Positions 45,401-55,764 of a stretch of 64,000 nt of DNA are shown in pieces. Each line of letters opens with the position of its first letter. Positions within the stretch are counted from its first letter, which is position 1. This DNA comes from Phycomyces nitens. Its lineage: Eukaryota; Mucoromycota; Mucoromycetes; Mucorales; Phycomycetaceae. Location of the stretch: the NCBI GenBank assembly GCA_022702545.1, contig JAHRBC010000006.1, forward strand, positions 2,170,001 through 2,234,000. The letters are read 5' to 3'. A program made the translations under genes and the position numbers. The notes under the pieces are model-generated. The model worked only from the letters and a program-made list of their open reading frames with translations, searched no databases and had not been told where the DNA came from.

Positions 45401-48400
45401 GCCCTCAATGACAATCCCAATCTCACAGGTGGTGAACGTCGCCATCTCCTACGCCGTCGTAATCGTCTTTGTGAAGGTCGTGAGGCTGAAACCGTCTTCC
45501 ACCAATACAGACATCGTGCAAAGATCACCTATGACAATATGGTTAACCCTGTTGAACGTCAAGCTTGCCCAATTGCCCCCTCTGTTTTGCACGATCACTT
45601 TGACGATCGCTATGGTCTTCCCTCTGTCTCTGTCTCTGTTCCTCCCACGCAACATGCATATGGTACCCGCCAATTGACCACGATCAACGAGGAACTTGTG
45701 CTCAACATTCTGCGCAAGTTCAACAAGGCGTCGTCTCCTGGATTCGATGGTATCCCATACAAGGTGTGGTCCCTTTTTCCCTGTCTCAACCGTTGGCTTC
45801 TGGCTATATTCCATCGTTGTCAACATTTGGCTTGGATTCGCCAACACTGGCGCCTCTCACGAACGATTCTGTTGTATAAGAAGGGTGACCCACACGATCC
45901 TGGTAACTGGCGTCCCATTGCTCTCCAAAATTCGGCTGGTAAACTTTACTCTGCTGTCATTGATCGTCTCATGCGTGATGTGCTCGAATCCATCATTCCC
46001 AAAAACCAAAAGGGATTCATGCCAACACCTGGATGCTTTGAGCACGACTTCTATATTCATGCCATGATCAGAAAAGCACGCCGTAAAGATCTCCCCTTGT
46101 ATGTTTGCTCCTATGATCTCAAGGATGCCTTTGGGAGTGTATCTCATACCAGAATTCGTGCTGCGTTGGTTTATGCTGACCTTGATCATCGTTCTGTACG
46201 ATTGGTTATGAGCATGTATGATGATATATCTTGTTGGGTTCACACACCTTCTGGCCCGTCTGACTTGGTCAATCTAATGCGTGGAACCAAACAGGGTGAT
46301 CCCTCGTCCCTTCTGATCTTCACTCTTTGTCTTTTGGAACTGACACATTGCGTCAACGCCCTTCAACCTGCCACTCAAGCTTCATACCACAACCACCTTC
46401 TCCTGGCTGACGATTTGACAATCTTTTCCCATGACCCTGCTCATTTCCGTCGCCTACATGCCGAAGTCGTTGGATTTATGGATGAACACGAGTTGACTAT
46501 CAACGCCAACAAGACCTGCTTCTCTGCCACCAAGCCAGGACATCATAGCCGCAATCGACGCCTCCGTGATCGTCGCATGCAATTGGACTACTATAATGAA
46601 CCTATACCATGCATTGACCTCAATCACGATTGGAAGTATCTGGGTAATTTGGTTGGCCTGCAACGGCGTGGAATATTTGGTAGCTTCAAGGCTCTCTTGA
46701 GGCAAATTGACAAAGAACTGAAGACCGTTGCCAGCTCAAAACTGCGCATTTTTCAAAAGCATCATGCCATCAAGACATTCATTCTTCCTCAGCTTGAATA
46801 CTTTGTTCGATTGAACGGTCTCAGTCCACATCATGCCAAGCAGCTTGGTCAAACCCTGCATAAATCCGTACGTAAGTTCTGTCAGCTCCCAGCCAGTGCA
46901 TCTTTGTCTCTCTTCCACCTGCCTGTTGATCAGGGTGGTCTAGGATACTATGATCCAACGGATTGGTCTGCAAGTACCCAAATCGTGCACATTGTGGGCT
47001 TGCTCAATTCAACAGATCCAGCAGTAAGACATCTTGTACGTGAGGAAATCTCCACCCTTGTAGAAACACGGTACAACAAACCTCTCTCCAATGACACCGT
47101 TGACTTTCCTGTGGGGATATGCACCGATCAGCAAGTACTGGCATACATGTCTGGACAGTATGAGCACTTGAAAAAGGGACGATACATTGACGCCGTTGAT
47201 CCTTCTGCTGGTATTGTTGCTGCCATCAAGCACATTGGTTGCCGTTTTGTGCTCACTGAGGCCGATCCCCACTTGCCTGACAGTTTTGTCCAATTTGCCA
47301 TTGACGAAGACACTATTGTTGCAGATGCTCGGACCACTCCACGCCGCAAAACAACGGTGATAGGACGCATCAAGCGATTTTGTCAATCAAAACTTCTTGC
47401 ACATTGGCAGACCCAGGTTAAACAAGGCCAGTCCGTTTCCTCCCTCCAGCACCCTGCCTCCAACGCTTGGATAAGGACAGACAATCTCCACCCTGGTGCA
47501 TATGCATTTGCCCTCAAAAGTCGCCTGGACATGCTTCCTACCAATGCCAATAAAGTGAAATGGGGATTTGGTCAGACACACAATTGTCACTCTTGTTCTC
47601 TACCCGAAGATATCCACCACGTCCTCTGCTTCTGTTGCAATAACCAAAGCAAGACACTCCAAACAGAAAGGCACAACAAGGTGTTGCAACGAATCGTCTC
47701 TGCTGCATGTTATAACAACCGTTCTTGCACGATATCAGTCAACCAACGCCCCCCACTGCTTTCCAGCCAAAGTGTGCGGCCTGATCTTGTTGTGGTAGAT
47801 GAAGAGAAGAATACAGTGTTCATCACTGATGTTGTCATCACTGTCCAGTCCTCATCACAATCAACTGATGCAACTTCCTGCCTGACACGTGCCTGTCAAC
47901 GAAAATTGGACAAGTATAAATCTGTCAAAGATGCATACAAGGCCATGGGTTTTTCTGTGACGATGAGTGCGTTTGCCTTTGGAGATGTTGGTGGCACAGA
48001 TGAGGAGAATTTTTCGCAATTGCTAATGTTGAAATGCAAGCGCAGTTATGCTGACCATCTTCATCATTGGTTGATCTGTGACATTCTGCGATGTGGTCAT
48101 CGTTTGTGGATTCAACGTTGTAGAGGAGTGTACCCTGCTGGACCTGTTTATTCTTCCACAGATATTGACGCGCGTCAGCAGTCACAGCCCCAAAACAGTT
48201 CCCCCACTGGCTCCACTCAACCTCTGCCTGCCACACCTGTGCCCTCTTCGCCCTCTGCGCCTGCCCCTTTGCCTTCTCCTGTTCCTGTTGCTGCCAGTAC
48301 TTTTACCTCTCACTGTGCACCAACCCACAGACCACGTCGTTCTGCTCCGCCTTCCTCATCTCTGCAAAATGAGATTGGCCATCACTCCGACACTTTTTCT

Positions 48401-48460
48401 GGACAAGGATCTCGTCTGCGCCGTCGTCAAGGTCGTCGTGCTGCTTCCCAGCCTGCATAA
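36448..48460 (+). CDS. LINE copy B polyprotein, open but interrupted by element F
   Basis: The coding parts are 36448-38230 and 44415-48460. Together they make 5829 nt, a multiple of three, and no stop is seen, so about 1942 residues. Approximate positions: zinc fingers from residue 18 to about 200; Pro/Ser/Thr-rich region; reverse transcriptase about 1000-1350 with DLKDAFGSV near 1160 and LLADDLTIF near 1257; CCHC-like knuckle near 1652; RPDLVVVDEE endonuclease motif near 1716; Arg-rich C terminus (RLRRRQGRRAASQPA). At the insertion site copy A has GAT (Asp) and this copy would have GGT (Gly) after one duplication is removed. The only disabling event that I see is the F insertion. Confidence 0.85.
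38282..39741. other. AT-rich left region of element F
   Basis: About 1.46 kb of very AT-rich DNA holds no recognisable gene. Two imperfect direct repeats about 64 bp apart (near 38521 and 38585) share AAGTATACTTGAAT, TTTTAAAA and TTATTGGACAT. E and D' carry gene 3 on the equivalent side of gene 2; nothing similar was found here. Confidence 0.6.
39742..41007 (+). pseudogene. F gene 2 (accessory protein), nonsense mutation
   Basis: Exons 39742-40119, 40174-40481, 40550-40764 and 40837-41007 have GT-AG borders. The protein begins MPSNTPRTPGRRTRMNAEAT and is closely related to A1 gene 2: MWKKDFPSNDLSLIAENES, INHPDNVAVINYLKEYILSQ and GFWPGMVVAKIKNSY all align with A1. Exon 3 has the conserved block as ARPSW-stop-SEE, with TGA at 40753-40755. 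Other copies have TGG CGA AGT or TGG AGA AGC here, so this is most simply CGA changed to TGA. Exon 4 continues FNKLLAVIDHM and ends PPWAVNSE. The rest of the gene is open. Confidence 0.82.
41085..44163 (-). pseudogene. F Tnp2-type transposase with one frameshift
   Basis: Exon 1 starts at 44163 (MAPTRNSRTKKECRCSMCKN) with the zinc motif. Acidic exons lie near 43860-43930 and 43630-43760 (DSSEEEDEDDENSD). The catalytic exon runs from about 43540 to 41085. Near 43162 one base is missing: YVYHSLK should continue in frame to NSLQKFFHHPGFED, as in A1 (YVYQSIKHSLQTLF). After that point the frame is open and contains NIDWFQPFDG, LVGLMPGPREAK, VACDIPAARKVCGFTSH, IDSMHNLFLGTAKRM (Ser replaces the usual Pro) and FGPVYGYWLFSFERYNG. 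It is closest to the A1 transposase among those present. Confidence 0.85.
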
Positions 48461-48766
48461 TGGAATTCAACGATGGACACACTTGTTCCTTTCTTCCCTT
48501 TAACTCATCTACTTTTCCCAGTGTCCAAATTCTTTTCTGTGTTTTTACACCATTTCTTCTTTTCTTTACACCCTTGTCTCTTTTTATTTATTTTATTTTA
48601 TATCTGTTTCTGCCCATTCAACCTCTCAGTGTTAGGGCAGCTGGTCATAGGCTATACTTCTTGTTAAGACTTTACGTCTTTTCCTTTATCTTTTTAAAGT
48701 TTAGGTTTTTATACTACTTTCTCTTGCCTCTTATTGACACTCTTTGCATAAAATAAAAGTATTATT
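48461..48766 (+). other. LINE copy B 3' untranslated region
   Basis: The same pyrimidine-rich sequence as after copy A, ending ATAAAAGTATTATT, directly followed by the tRNA-derived segment at 48767. Differences from copy A are few (for example CATAAAATAAAAG preceded by TTTG rather than TTCG). Confidence 0.7.
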
Positions 48767-48855
48767 GGTTCGATTCCCTGATGTGGAAATAGTTTTGCCA
48801 ATTACTCATATCACAAAAATACATACTTTTTGCACTTAATACAAAAGAACAACCT
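48767..48855 (+). mobile_element. Third tRNA/LINE 5' boundary, first part (split by LTR element)
   Basis: The sequence GGTTCGATTCCCTGATGTGG is the tRNA 3' half with two C-to-T changes at CpG sites, followed by the LINE 5' leader (ATAGTTTTGCC, then CTTTTTGCACTTAATACAAA). It is interrupted at 48856 by the LTR retrotransposon and resumes at 54092 with CTTCAAGACACATCTTTT, ending about 54109. So about 109 bp of the boundary are present: either the stub of a third LINE copy or the 3' copy of a long target duplication. Confidence 0.75.
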
Positions 48856-49174
48856 TGTCGTTCCTGATCTAGGCTATCTTCCAATTCACTGTAAACGTAG
48901 TCGAATTGGTCAAGCTTTAATACACAGGAGTATTCAAAATAAGAGAGTGGATAAAAGATAACTTTTTATTGTTTTGAATCAGGATATCTTATATAATTTT
49001 CTAAATAATTATTCATCTTTGACTACACTAGAGAGGTGTCTAATGTTCTTACAAACTTATTATAAACGGATTACCAATTTCTAAAATTACAAACAGATGA
49101 ATAATCATTTCAAATCATGCTTGATTTGTAAAGACAAGTCACTCGAACTTGTCTCACCAAAATTAAGCATGACA
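48856..49174 (-). repeat. 3' LTR of the Gypsy element
   Basis: 319 bp, starting TGTCGTTCCTGATC and ending AAGCATGACA on the plus strand. Because the element is on the minus strand this is the 3' LTR. The pol frame runs into it and would stop at 49105-49107. Confidence 0.93.
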
Positions 49175-52100
49175 TCACCCCCTTCCGAAACTGTTGATAG
49201 TCCTCGATCAACCAAGGGAGAGTCCAGAAGAGCAAGTGGCAGAGAAGAAGTAGGATCCATGGACAAATCATGACGCATTTGGGCACGAGAAACAGTTGGG
49301 TGGTACCAAGTCTTGTTGAAATCGTCAGATTTTGCAATTTTTAATCAGTCAGCATGAACCCAAGACTTGTAAGGGACACTTTCCATGGTAGTAATCTTGT
49401 AGATATTGGTCTCCGGGCTCTTATCCACAACAACATACAGGCCCATCCAATTATATTCTAGAACAAATTTGTTCTCATGGCGAAGTAACAAGTGTTCACC
49501 AATAGCAAATTAGTGTGGTTTCATGATCGAATCCCAGCAATCCTTGTCTTGCTGACTGATATTGGTTACACGCGCTTCAGCATCTTGGCAAGCTTGACGA
49601 AGTTGACGCAGGAAGGGGAGAGAGCTTTTGGCCAAAACCTGTGGGTCATCAGGAAGCAAAGTATCAAGGGATGGTCTCAAGAAGTCACCAGGCAAACGTG
49701 GTTCACGACCATATGTCAGAAAGAAAGGACTGAAACCAGTAGTACGGTGCTTGCAGATTCAACAGGCCAACAATGCAGAGTCCAGATACTCATCCCAACG
49801 ATGGATGGCTCCATTAACATACTTGCGCAACATTTGCTTGAGGATACCATTAAGGCGTTCACATTTGCCATTTGTGCACGGGTGGAATGCAGAAGTCAAC
49901 TTGTGATGGAGCTTAATCTTCTTGACATAGTAGGCTAGGATCTGGGACATAAAGTTTGGACCACGGTCTGTCAAGATCTCATCAGGGCAACCAAAACGCA
50001 TCACAATTTCTTCGTACAAGAACTTGGCAATGGCCTCACCAGTGGCGTCAGGAACTGCGCGAGCAATTGGCCAGTTTGTGGCATAGTCCACAGCAACAAG
50101 AATCCAGCGGTTACCCTGGGAAGTAGTCGGGAGTTCACCAATAAAGTCAAGGTGCCATTGAGAAAACGCAGGAGGTACATCCAGAGGTATCATAGGAGCA
50201 TGATGGACGTTTCTTTTGGCATTCAAGGCTAACTGGCACTCTGGACACTTGGTGAGCCATTCTTGAATCTGACTTCTCATTCCCGGCCACCACCAACATT
50301 TCTTCATTAAATCATAGACTGTTGTCTCTCCAGCATGGCCAAACCCAGTGTGGAAGCTGTTAACCAGGTCTGCACGCTTGGTGAACAAAGCAAATCTTAT
50401 TTCCTGGACTGTGCCACCATTCTTAACTAGTCTGAACACCTTCTGATCGTGCACCACAAAGTTCTTGCATTGCTTTACAAGGAAGTCTCTGATATCATCT
50501 GGCCATTCATCTTCAGGGCATGCATAAAACTTTGGCCAGTCAGCGGTCTCAGAAGTTGGCATGGCATACAGATATTTGGGTTCCATTGATTCTACATCAG
50601 ATACATTGCTTTCTGGACCATCCAAACGAGAGAGAACATTGGGTACACCATTTTCTTTTCCTGGCTTATACTGTATTACGGGGTCATACAGCTCAAACTC
50701 GGCAATCCATCGCACCAGTCTAGGAGTGGGCTTGACCTGGCTTTGGAAATACTTGAGAGGGAGATGGTCTGTGAACACGGTGAAAGGCTTTCCCTCAATC
50801 ATGCAACGCCATGTGCGGAGTGCGTGCAAGATTCCGAGTAGCTCACGTTCTTGGGCAGGGTAAGACCTTTCGGCGGTAGACAACTTCTTTGACTCATAAG
50901 CCAACGGCTTCCAAACTCCTTCCTCATCTTCTTGTAACAACACAGCACCAACTCCAAAGTCGGAAACATCAGTCTCAATCCGAAATGGTTTATCCATGTC
51001 TGGAGCCCAAAGAACAGGAGCAGAACTGAGCTTGTCTTTCAAGATATCAAAGCTGGCTTGGCAAGTGTCTGTCCACACAATCGGGTGCTTCTTGGGTCCA
51101 ACACCTTTGGTCAAGTCAGTCAATGGGGCAGCAATTCCAGCAAATCCAGGTATGAAACGGCGGTAGTGTTGTGCAAGGCCAATGAACTGCCTAACCTCTT
51201 GGACATTGGTTGGCAGTGTCCAGTCTTGGATTGTCTTGATCTTGTCAGGAGAGGGGAGAATGCCTTTGGCAGAAATTTGGAAACTGAGAAAAGTAAGTTC
51301 CTTCTTGTTAAACTTGCACTTCTTCTGGTTTGCAATAAGCTTGGCATCTCTAAGGCGGTTTAGGACATGACGGACGTGGTCTTCGTGGTCTTCTGGTGTC
51401 TTGCTGAAAATCAGAATGTCGTCCAGATAAACCAGCGCAAAATCGTCAAGACAATCACCAAGAACTTTGTTCATCAACTGCTGGAAGGTAGGCGGGGCAT
51501 TGGTCAGACCAAAAGGAAGTACCAGAAACTCATATTGACCATATCTTGTGTTGAATGTGGTCTTTGGTACATCTGATGGCTGTATTCGCACCTGGTGGTA
51601 ACCACTACGCAGATCAAGACTTGTGAAATGGTTTGCTCCTTTTAGACGTTCCAAGCACTCGTCAATGCGCGGGAGTGGGTGGTTGTTTCAGATGGTGACC
51701 TTGTTCAATGCTCTGTAGTCCACACACATACGCATTTCTCCGTTCTTCTTCTTCACAAACAAAATTGGGGCACCCCATGGCAATGAGCTCGGACGGATTA
51801 GGCCAAGGTCCAGTAACTCTTTCAACTGCTTCTTTAGTTCATCCAGTTTGCGAGGGCTCATCTTGAATGGCAACTTGTTTGTCAGGTACGCATCTCCAGT
51901 GTTGATTACATGTTTAACATCTCGATCTGGGGGCACACCGGGTAAACCGTCTTGAAAAACGTCACTAAACTCCTTGATGAGGTTGGTCTATTGGGAGTCT
52001 TGAGGAGTTTCACCCATTTCACTCTTGATGTGTAGTAAAAAACATGCAGCCTCCTCTTTTCCAACGAGTTTCTGAACTTGCTTTGCCAAAACTAGGTAAC

Positions 52101-52752
52101 TCAGCTGCAACTTCATCTTGCGGGGACCTTGAGGTTGGAGAACAAATTCGACGCCATTGCGATGCAGATACCAGTTATCAGATTGCCAATCAGGAATAGG
52201 TTTGGCCTTTTGCAACCATGTTCGGCCAAGTATCACATCAAACTTTGTAGGGAACACATAGGCGTCAACCGTATCCATATATCCATTGAGAGATAGCAAG
52301 AGAGTAGCTTTCTGATCGATATTGATAGTGTGACCACCGGCTGTTTCTACAGGGTGACCACTGATACTGACAAGGTTTTGGGCGGATTGGGCGATCTGAG
52401 GGGACACATAGTTTGCACTTGCACCACTATCAATCAACACTGAGACTAATTGGTCGTTGAGCATAGCAGGGTATAGAGGAAGGTCGGTGTCAGCAGCAGC
52501 ATAAAGTCCTTCGAGAAAGATCTTATCGGTTGTTAGATATGGTTCAGAAGTATCTTGAGGGACTGTTGATATGGTGTCTTCAGGTGGATTGGTTCTTGTG
52601 ATGGCCTTAGAGGTACCCTGTAACTCGGGTTCATTGGAGATATAAGAATAGGAATCACAAGTTTCTCTATTAATCATAGTATGAGGCATCTCATTATGTT
52701 TACTGGCCTCTGGGGAGGATTTTTCTTCCATGCTACACAACCGACCTCCCAT
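49105..52752 (-). pseudogene. Gypsy pol polyprotein with five nonsense codons
   Basis: One frame runs from ATG at 52752 to a stop at 49105-49107. The protease has LIDSGASANYVSP. The reverse transcriptase has [33 protein letters not shown] and YLDDILIFS. The RNase H region (FRIETDVSDFGVGAVLLQED) follows. The integrase has a zinc-binding H...H...CPECQ region and a DDE core (LDFIGELPTTS; ILTDRGPNFMSQIL). In-frame stops occur at 51988-51990 (TAG), 51688-51690 (TGA), 49759-49761 (TGA), 49510-49512 (TAA) and 49345-49347 (TGA). Each lies in otherwise conserved sequence and each can be explained by one C-to-T change in the coding strand (CAG, CGA, CGA, CAA, CGA). The start overlaps the gag stop (TAATG), suggesting reinitiation or frameshifting. 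Confidence 0.9.
49175..49190 (-). other. Polypurine tract of the Gypsy element
   Basis: Read on the minus strand, the sequence just before the 3' LTR is CGGAAGGGGGTGA, a purine run in the expected place for the plus-strand primer in reverse transcription. Confidence 0.7.
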
Positions 52753-53666
52753 TACAGTTGTGCTTTGCGAAAACCCTGCTTCTTGCGGTTTTCCTCATCC
52801 AACTGCTTTATAGCAGCCAAACGTTGGCGACACTGTCTCTGTATGTGTCCGGCCTTGTGGCACCAGTGGCAGATCCTTTCGGAGTGGTTGTAGGCGGGCT
52901 TCCTTTGTTGGAACTGGCTGTGGGACTCAATAGCGTCGATCTCCATGGGCACTGGTTCTTCTAATCGGTACTGTGGCTGGTACTGGTATTGCTGTTGCTG
53001 GGGTTGATATCGGAACTGTTGTTGGTATTGTTGCTGCTGGGGCTGATACTGAAAATGCTGAGGCTGATTGTAATAGATCTGTGGCAGGCCAAACTGTCTA
53101 CTGCTTTCATAAGTTTGCGCCATCTGCATGGCCTCATTGACATCGGCTGGAGTGAGAGTTATCACATGGAGGCGAACTTCCTGTTGGAGACCTCGGATAA
53201 ACCTATCCTGGGCTTCTTCATCTGTCATTGACGGAATCTCCAACTGAATGTTCCGGAATTCGTTGACATACTCCAATACAGTTCTAGTTTGCAAGAGGTT
53301 TGCTAAATGATCTCTGGCAGAGCAGAGAGTATGGGCAGGACGGAATTCTTCAATTATGGCTTCTTTAAATGGTTCCCAAGCGGAGGGATACAAGGTCTTG
53401 CATTCCATACATTGCCACCAGACATTGGCTCGGCCTCGCAGTAAGTTGACTGCATATAACATTGTTTTTTCTTTTGTAAATTCATAGTATTCTGTGTAAC
53501 GTTCAATGCTTCTCAGCCAGCCATTGAAGATCATAGCTGAACGTTCTCCATGGTAACATTCAGGTTGACGAATACACTCTCCACTAGGCTTTTGACTGGC
53601 CATTGTCATCTTAAAAGCATCGGCCATAGTGTCAACCATAGTGGTCATCTCGGGATTCTTGGACAT
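52752..53666 (-). CDS. Gypsy gag protein (304 aa)
   Basis: Structural capsid protein of the retrotransposon. The central retrotransposon-gag region includes FNGWLRSIERYTEYYEFTKE, RGRANVWWQCME and WEPFKEAIIEEFRP. A Gln/Tyr-rich linker (QYQPQQQQYQ repeats) follows. A CCHC zinc knuckle (CHWCHKAGHIQRQC) near the C terminus would bind RNA. ATG at 53666 lies about 100 bp inside the 5' LTR. The reading frame is open and ends in TAATG, overlapping the pol start. Confidence 0.92.
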   Translation of the reverse strand: MSKNPEMTTMVDTMADAFKMTMASQKPSGECIRQPECYHGERSAMIFNGWLRSIERYTEYYEFTKEKTMLYAVNLLRGRANVWWQCMECKTLYPSAWEPFKEAIIEEFRPAHTLCSARDHLANLLQTRTVLEYVNEFRNIQLEIPSMTDEEAQDRFIRGLQQEVRLHVITLTPADVNEAMQMAQTYESSRQFGLPQIYYNQPQHFQYQPQQQQYQQQFRYQPQQQQYQYQPQYRLEEPVPMEIDAIESHSQFQQRKPAYNHSERICHWCHKAGHIQRQCRQRLAAIKQLDEENRKKQGFRKAQL

Positions 53667-53754
53667 GTCTTGTTCTTTGTTGGTATATTTCTTTTTGTCT
53701 TCAATGGATTGTCTTTCAGGGTTCGTAAAGTGTTTTTTCAGGAGGATTGTTAAG

Positions 53755-53768
53755 CTTCAGCTACCAAT
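53755..53768 (-). other. Primer binding site of the Gypsy element
   Basis: Immediately inside the 5' LTR, the minus strand reads ATTGGTAGCTGAAGC. TGGTAGC is complementary to the 3' end GCTACCA of fungal initiator tRNA-Met, but the match does not extend beyond seven bases, so the primer identity is tentative. Confidence 0.5.
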
Positions 53769-54087
53769 TGCCGTTCCTGATCTAGGCTATCTTCCAATTC
53801 ACTGTAAACGTAGTCGAATTGGTCAAGCTTTAATACACAGGAGTATTCAAAATAAGAGAGAGGATAAAAGATAACTTTTTATTGTTTTGAATCAGGATAT
53901 CTTATATAATTTTCTAAATAATTATTCATCTTTGACTACACTAGAGAGGTATCTAATGTTCTTACAAACTTATTATAAACGGATTACCAATTTCTAAAAT
54001 TACAAACAGATGAATAATCATTTCAAATCATGCTTGATTTGTAAAGACAAGTCACTCGAACTTGTCTCACCAAAATTAAGCACAACA
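53769..54087 (-). repeat. 5' LTR of the Gypsy element
   Basis: 319 bp, starting TGCCGTTCCTGATC and ending AAGCACAACA on the plus strand, nearly identical to the LTR at 48856. Confidence 0.93.
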
Positions 54088-54109
54088 ACCTCTTCAAGAC
54101 ACATCTTTT

Positions 54110-54338
54110 TGTCAGGTATCGATCTGGTATTTCTTTTCTGGCACTTGTAACTAAGTCGCAGAATCAATACCACTGGGGATCGTCAAGTTTAGAGAATAGT
54201 TTTTAGGTAATAGATAGATGATGTTTTTATTGATTCAAATCCTTTTACTATTTATACAAAATGTAATTCGATTTATGGCTAAATGTATAGCTACGTTAAT
54301 ATGTCTTAGATAGTTATTGTCCAGTAGAATATACTTGA
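54110..54338. other. Short unclassified segment between LINE boundary and B3
   Basis: About 230 bp starting TGTCAGGTATCGATCTGG, with TTGACA overlapping the start of B3. The TG...CA ends suggest a solo LTR, but no target duplication is visible. The segment CTTGTAACTAAGTCGCAGAA near 54145 nearly matches 9168-9188 in element C (CTTGTAACTATGTCGCAGAA), so a common repeat or primer-site-like motif may be involved. No gene is seen. Confidence 0.35.
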
Positions 54339-54748
54339 CACTACGGCGGAAGGACCGGTAGCTGTGCCAAAAACGGTAGCATAACTACCATTTTTTATGA
54401 TTTTAGAGCACTTTATCTCCGCAGATTGTGGTTGAAAGGTAATGTCCTTGATCCCGATTCATAAAAGTTGCATGAAATGTCTTTTCATCTGGCAATGAGG
54501 TAGTTGTAGCACCATATAAAGGGCTTGTAAGTTTTTAGACAACGTTGTTTATTGAAATGAGCATTTTATTTGGTGTTAAAGATGTTGCGCATTTTTGAGA
54601 AAAATAATTTTTTGCCTGTGTGAACAAAACGATAGTTATGCTACCGTTTTTTTGAAACAATTTTTTTGTTTTTGACATTATTAGCCATTTTATTTTATTT
54701 TATTTGGTATTGATATTTATAAGGAAAGAAAAAAGAAAAAGAAAATTT

Positions 54749-55626
54749 TTATAAAGTGGCAAGGTTCCCCATGGTCACACGCAGATTGTCATTAAACACG
54801 TAATATGGTGCAATGATAAAGAACTGATTACTACTCGGAGGGTACTGGATGAGCCCAACTTGATGCTGAATGTCATCCACATTAACAGCATATTTTGGCT
54901 GGGTTGTTTGTCCAGTTGAGCTGTGTGACCGCCGTATTACGATTGGCACAGATGAGTCATGGGCTGCTGTACCATGCTCTTTCATCACTTCAACAAATGC
55001 CAGAAAGTGTGGTGTGCCATCAACCTCTTTATGCTCAAAATAAAATTCCACAGTGCCAACAAATCAGCTTTGAATAGTTATATTGCGACGGCTAGATAAA
55101 AATATAAAAAATGCGAGTGATCTCTATTTTGTATTTTGACTAATACCAATACTCACTTTCTGTATGGACAGGTGAACATCACATGATGATTGCCACGTCT
55201 GGTCTCGTTTTTTATTCTTTGGTACATACATGAAGAATGTACGGTTGAATTTTTCCAAAGATGAGAAGCAACAACAATCATCGGGTCATCAAGTTCAATA
55301 CTGTTCATACCACTGTTTCACACATAGTACTTTGCCAAAGTATTCTTGACAACAGGGCTGCTGACACCTTCCAAGTCATCATCATTCAAGCTGGCATGTC
55401 AGTTGAATGGCTCCCATAGCTGGGCAGCACTTACACCATCTGGAAGATCTAAGAAACTTGCTTCATTATATGTGGACGGCTGACTTGTACTAGGATAATT
55501 CTGAGAGCTGTTTGCTGAACTGACAAAGCTATGAACAGCAAAGCGCTCAACAAGCAAACTGGCATTTCTACCACCCTTCAAGTTTGACGTGATAAGCTTG
55601 GAGTATACTCTAATTACTTTTTCCAT
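54749..55626 (-). pseudogene. B3 Tnp2 transposase C-terminal remnant
   Basis: This matches the end of the B transposase: YSKLITSNLKGGRNASLLVE (B: YSKLIRSKSKGGRNASLLVE), TYNEASF, AQLWEPF, then after an intron FLAFVEVMKEHGTAAHDSSV and PPSSNQFFIIAPYYVF. Stops occur after EPFN (TGA about 55392) and at YYV-stop-NSG (TGA about 55318), where B has Arg codons or equivalents (YYTRN with CGA). The upstream transposase exons are missing. The introns keep GT-AG borders. Confidence 0.78.
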
Positions 55627-55764
55627 GGGTAGGTAAGAGATTATTTGACTAATAATAGCAACAGCAGCAAAGACACTTCTTGGTCAATGATGACAAAATC
55701 AACGTACCTGTCATCAATGATTGTGGCCAGTGAGGCACGGCTAGGACAATAGCACTCCACATTT

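Larger units (their letters stand above)
35995..48766 (+). mobile_element. tRNA-associated LINE, copy B (holds CACTA element F)
   Basis: This starts with the tRNA-derived segment GGTTCGATTCCCCGATGCGG at 35995 without the 5' half of the tRNA, and ends before the same segment at 48767. Removing F (6181 bp) and its 3-bp duplication leaves 6588 bp, one or two bases different from copy A. It is head to tail with copy A. Differences from copy A are scattered substitutions, and the two C deletions of copy A are absent. Confidence 0.88.
48856..54087 (-). mobile_element. Ty3/Gypsy LTR retrotransposon (decayed)
   Basis: The element is 5232 bp, with gag and pol on the minus strand. Two 319-bp LTRs (48856-49174 and 53769-54087) begin TG and end CA. 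The 4-bp duplication ACCT flanks it at 48852-48855 and 54088-54091. The LTRs differ at only a handful of sites (for example TGTCG and TGCCG at the start; GCATGACA and GCACAACA at the end), so insertion was fairly recent. The order protease, reverse transcriptase, RNase H, integrase marks it as Ty3/Gypsy. Several nonsense codons make it non-autonomous. Confidence 0.94.
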
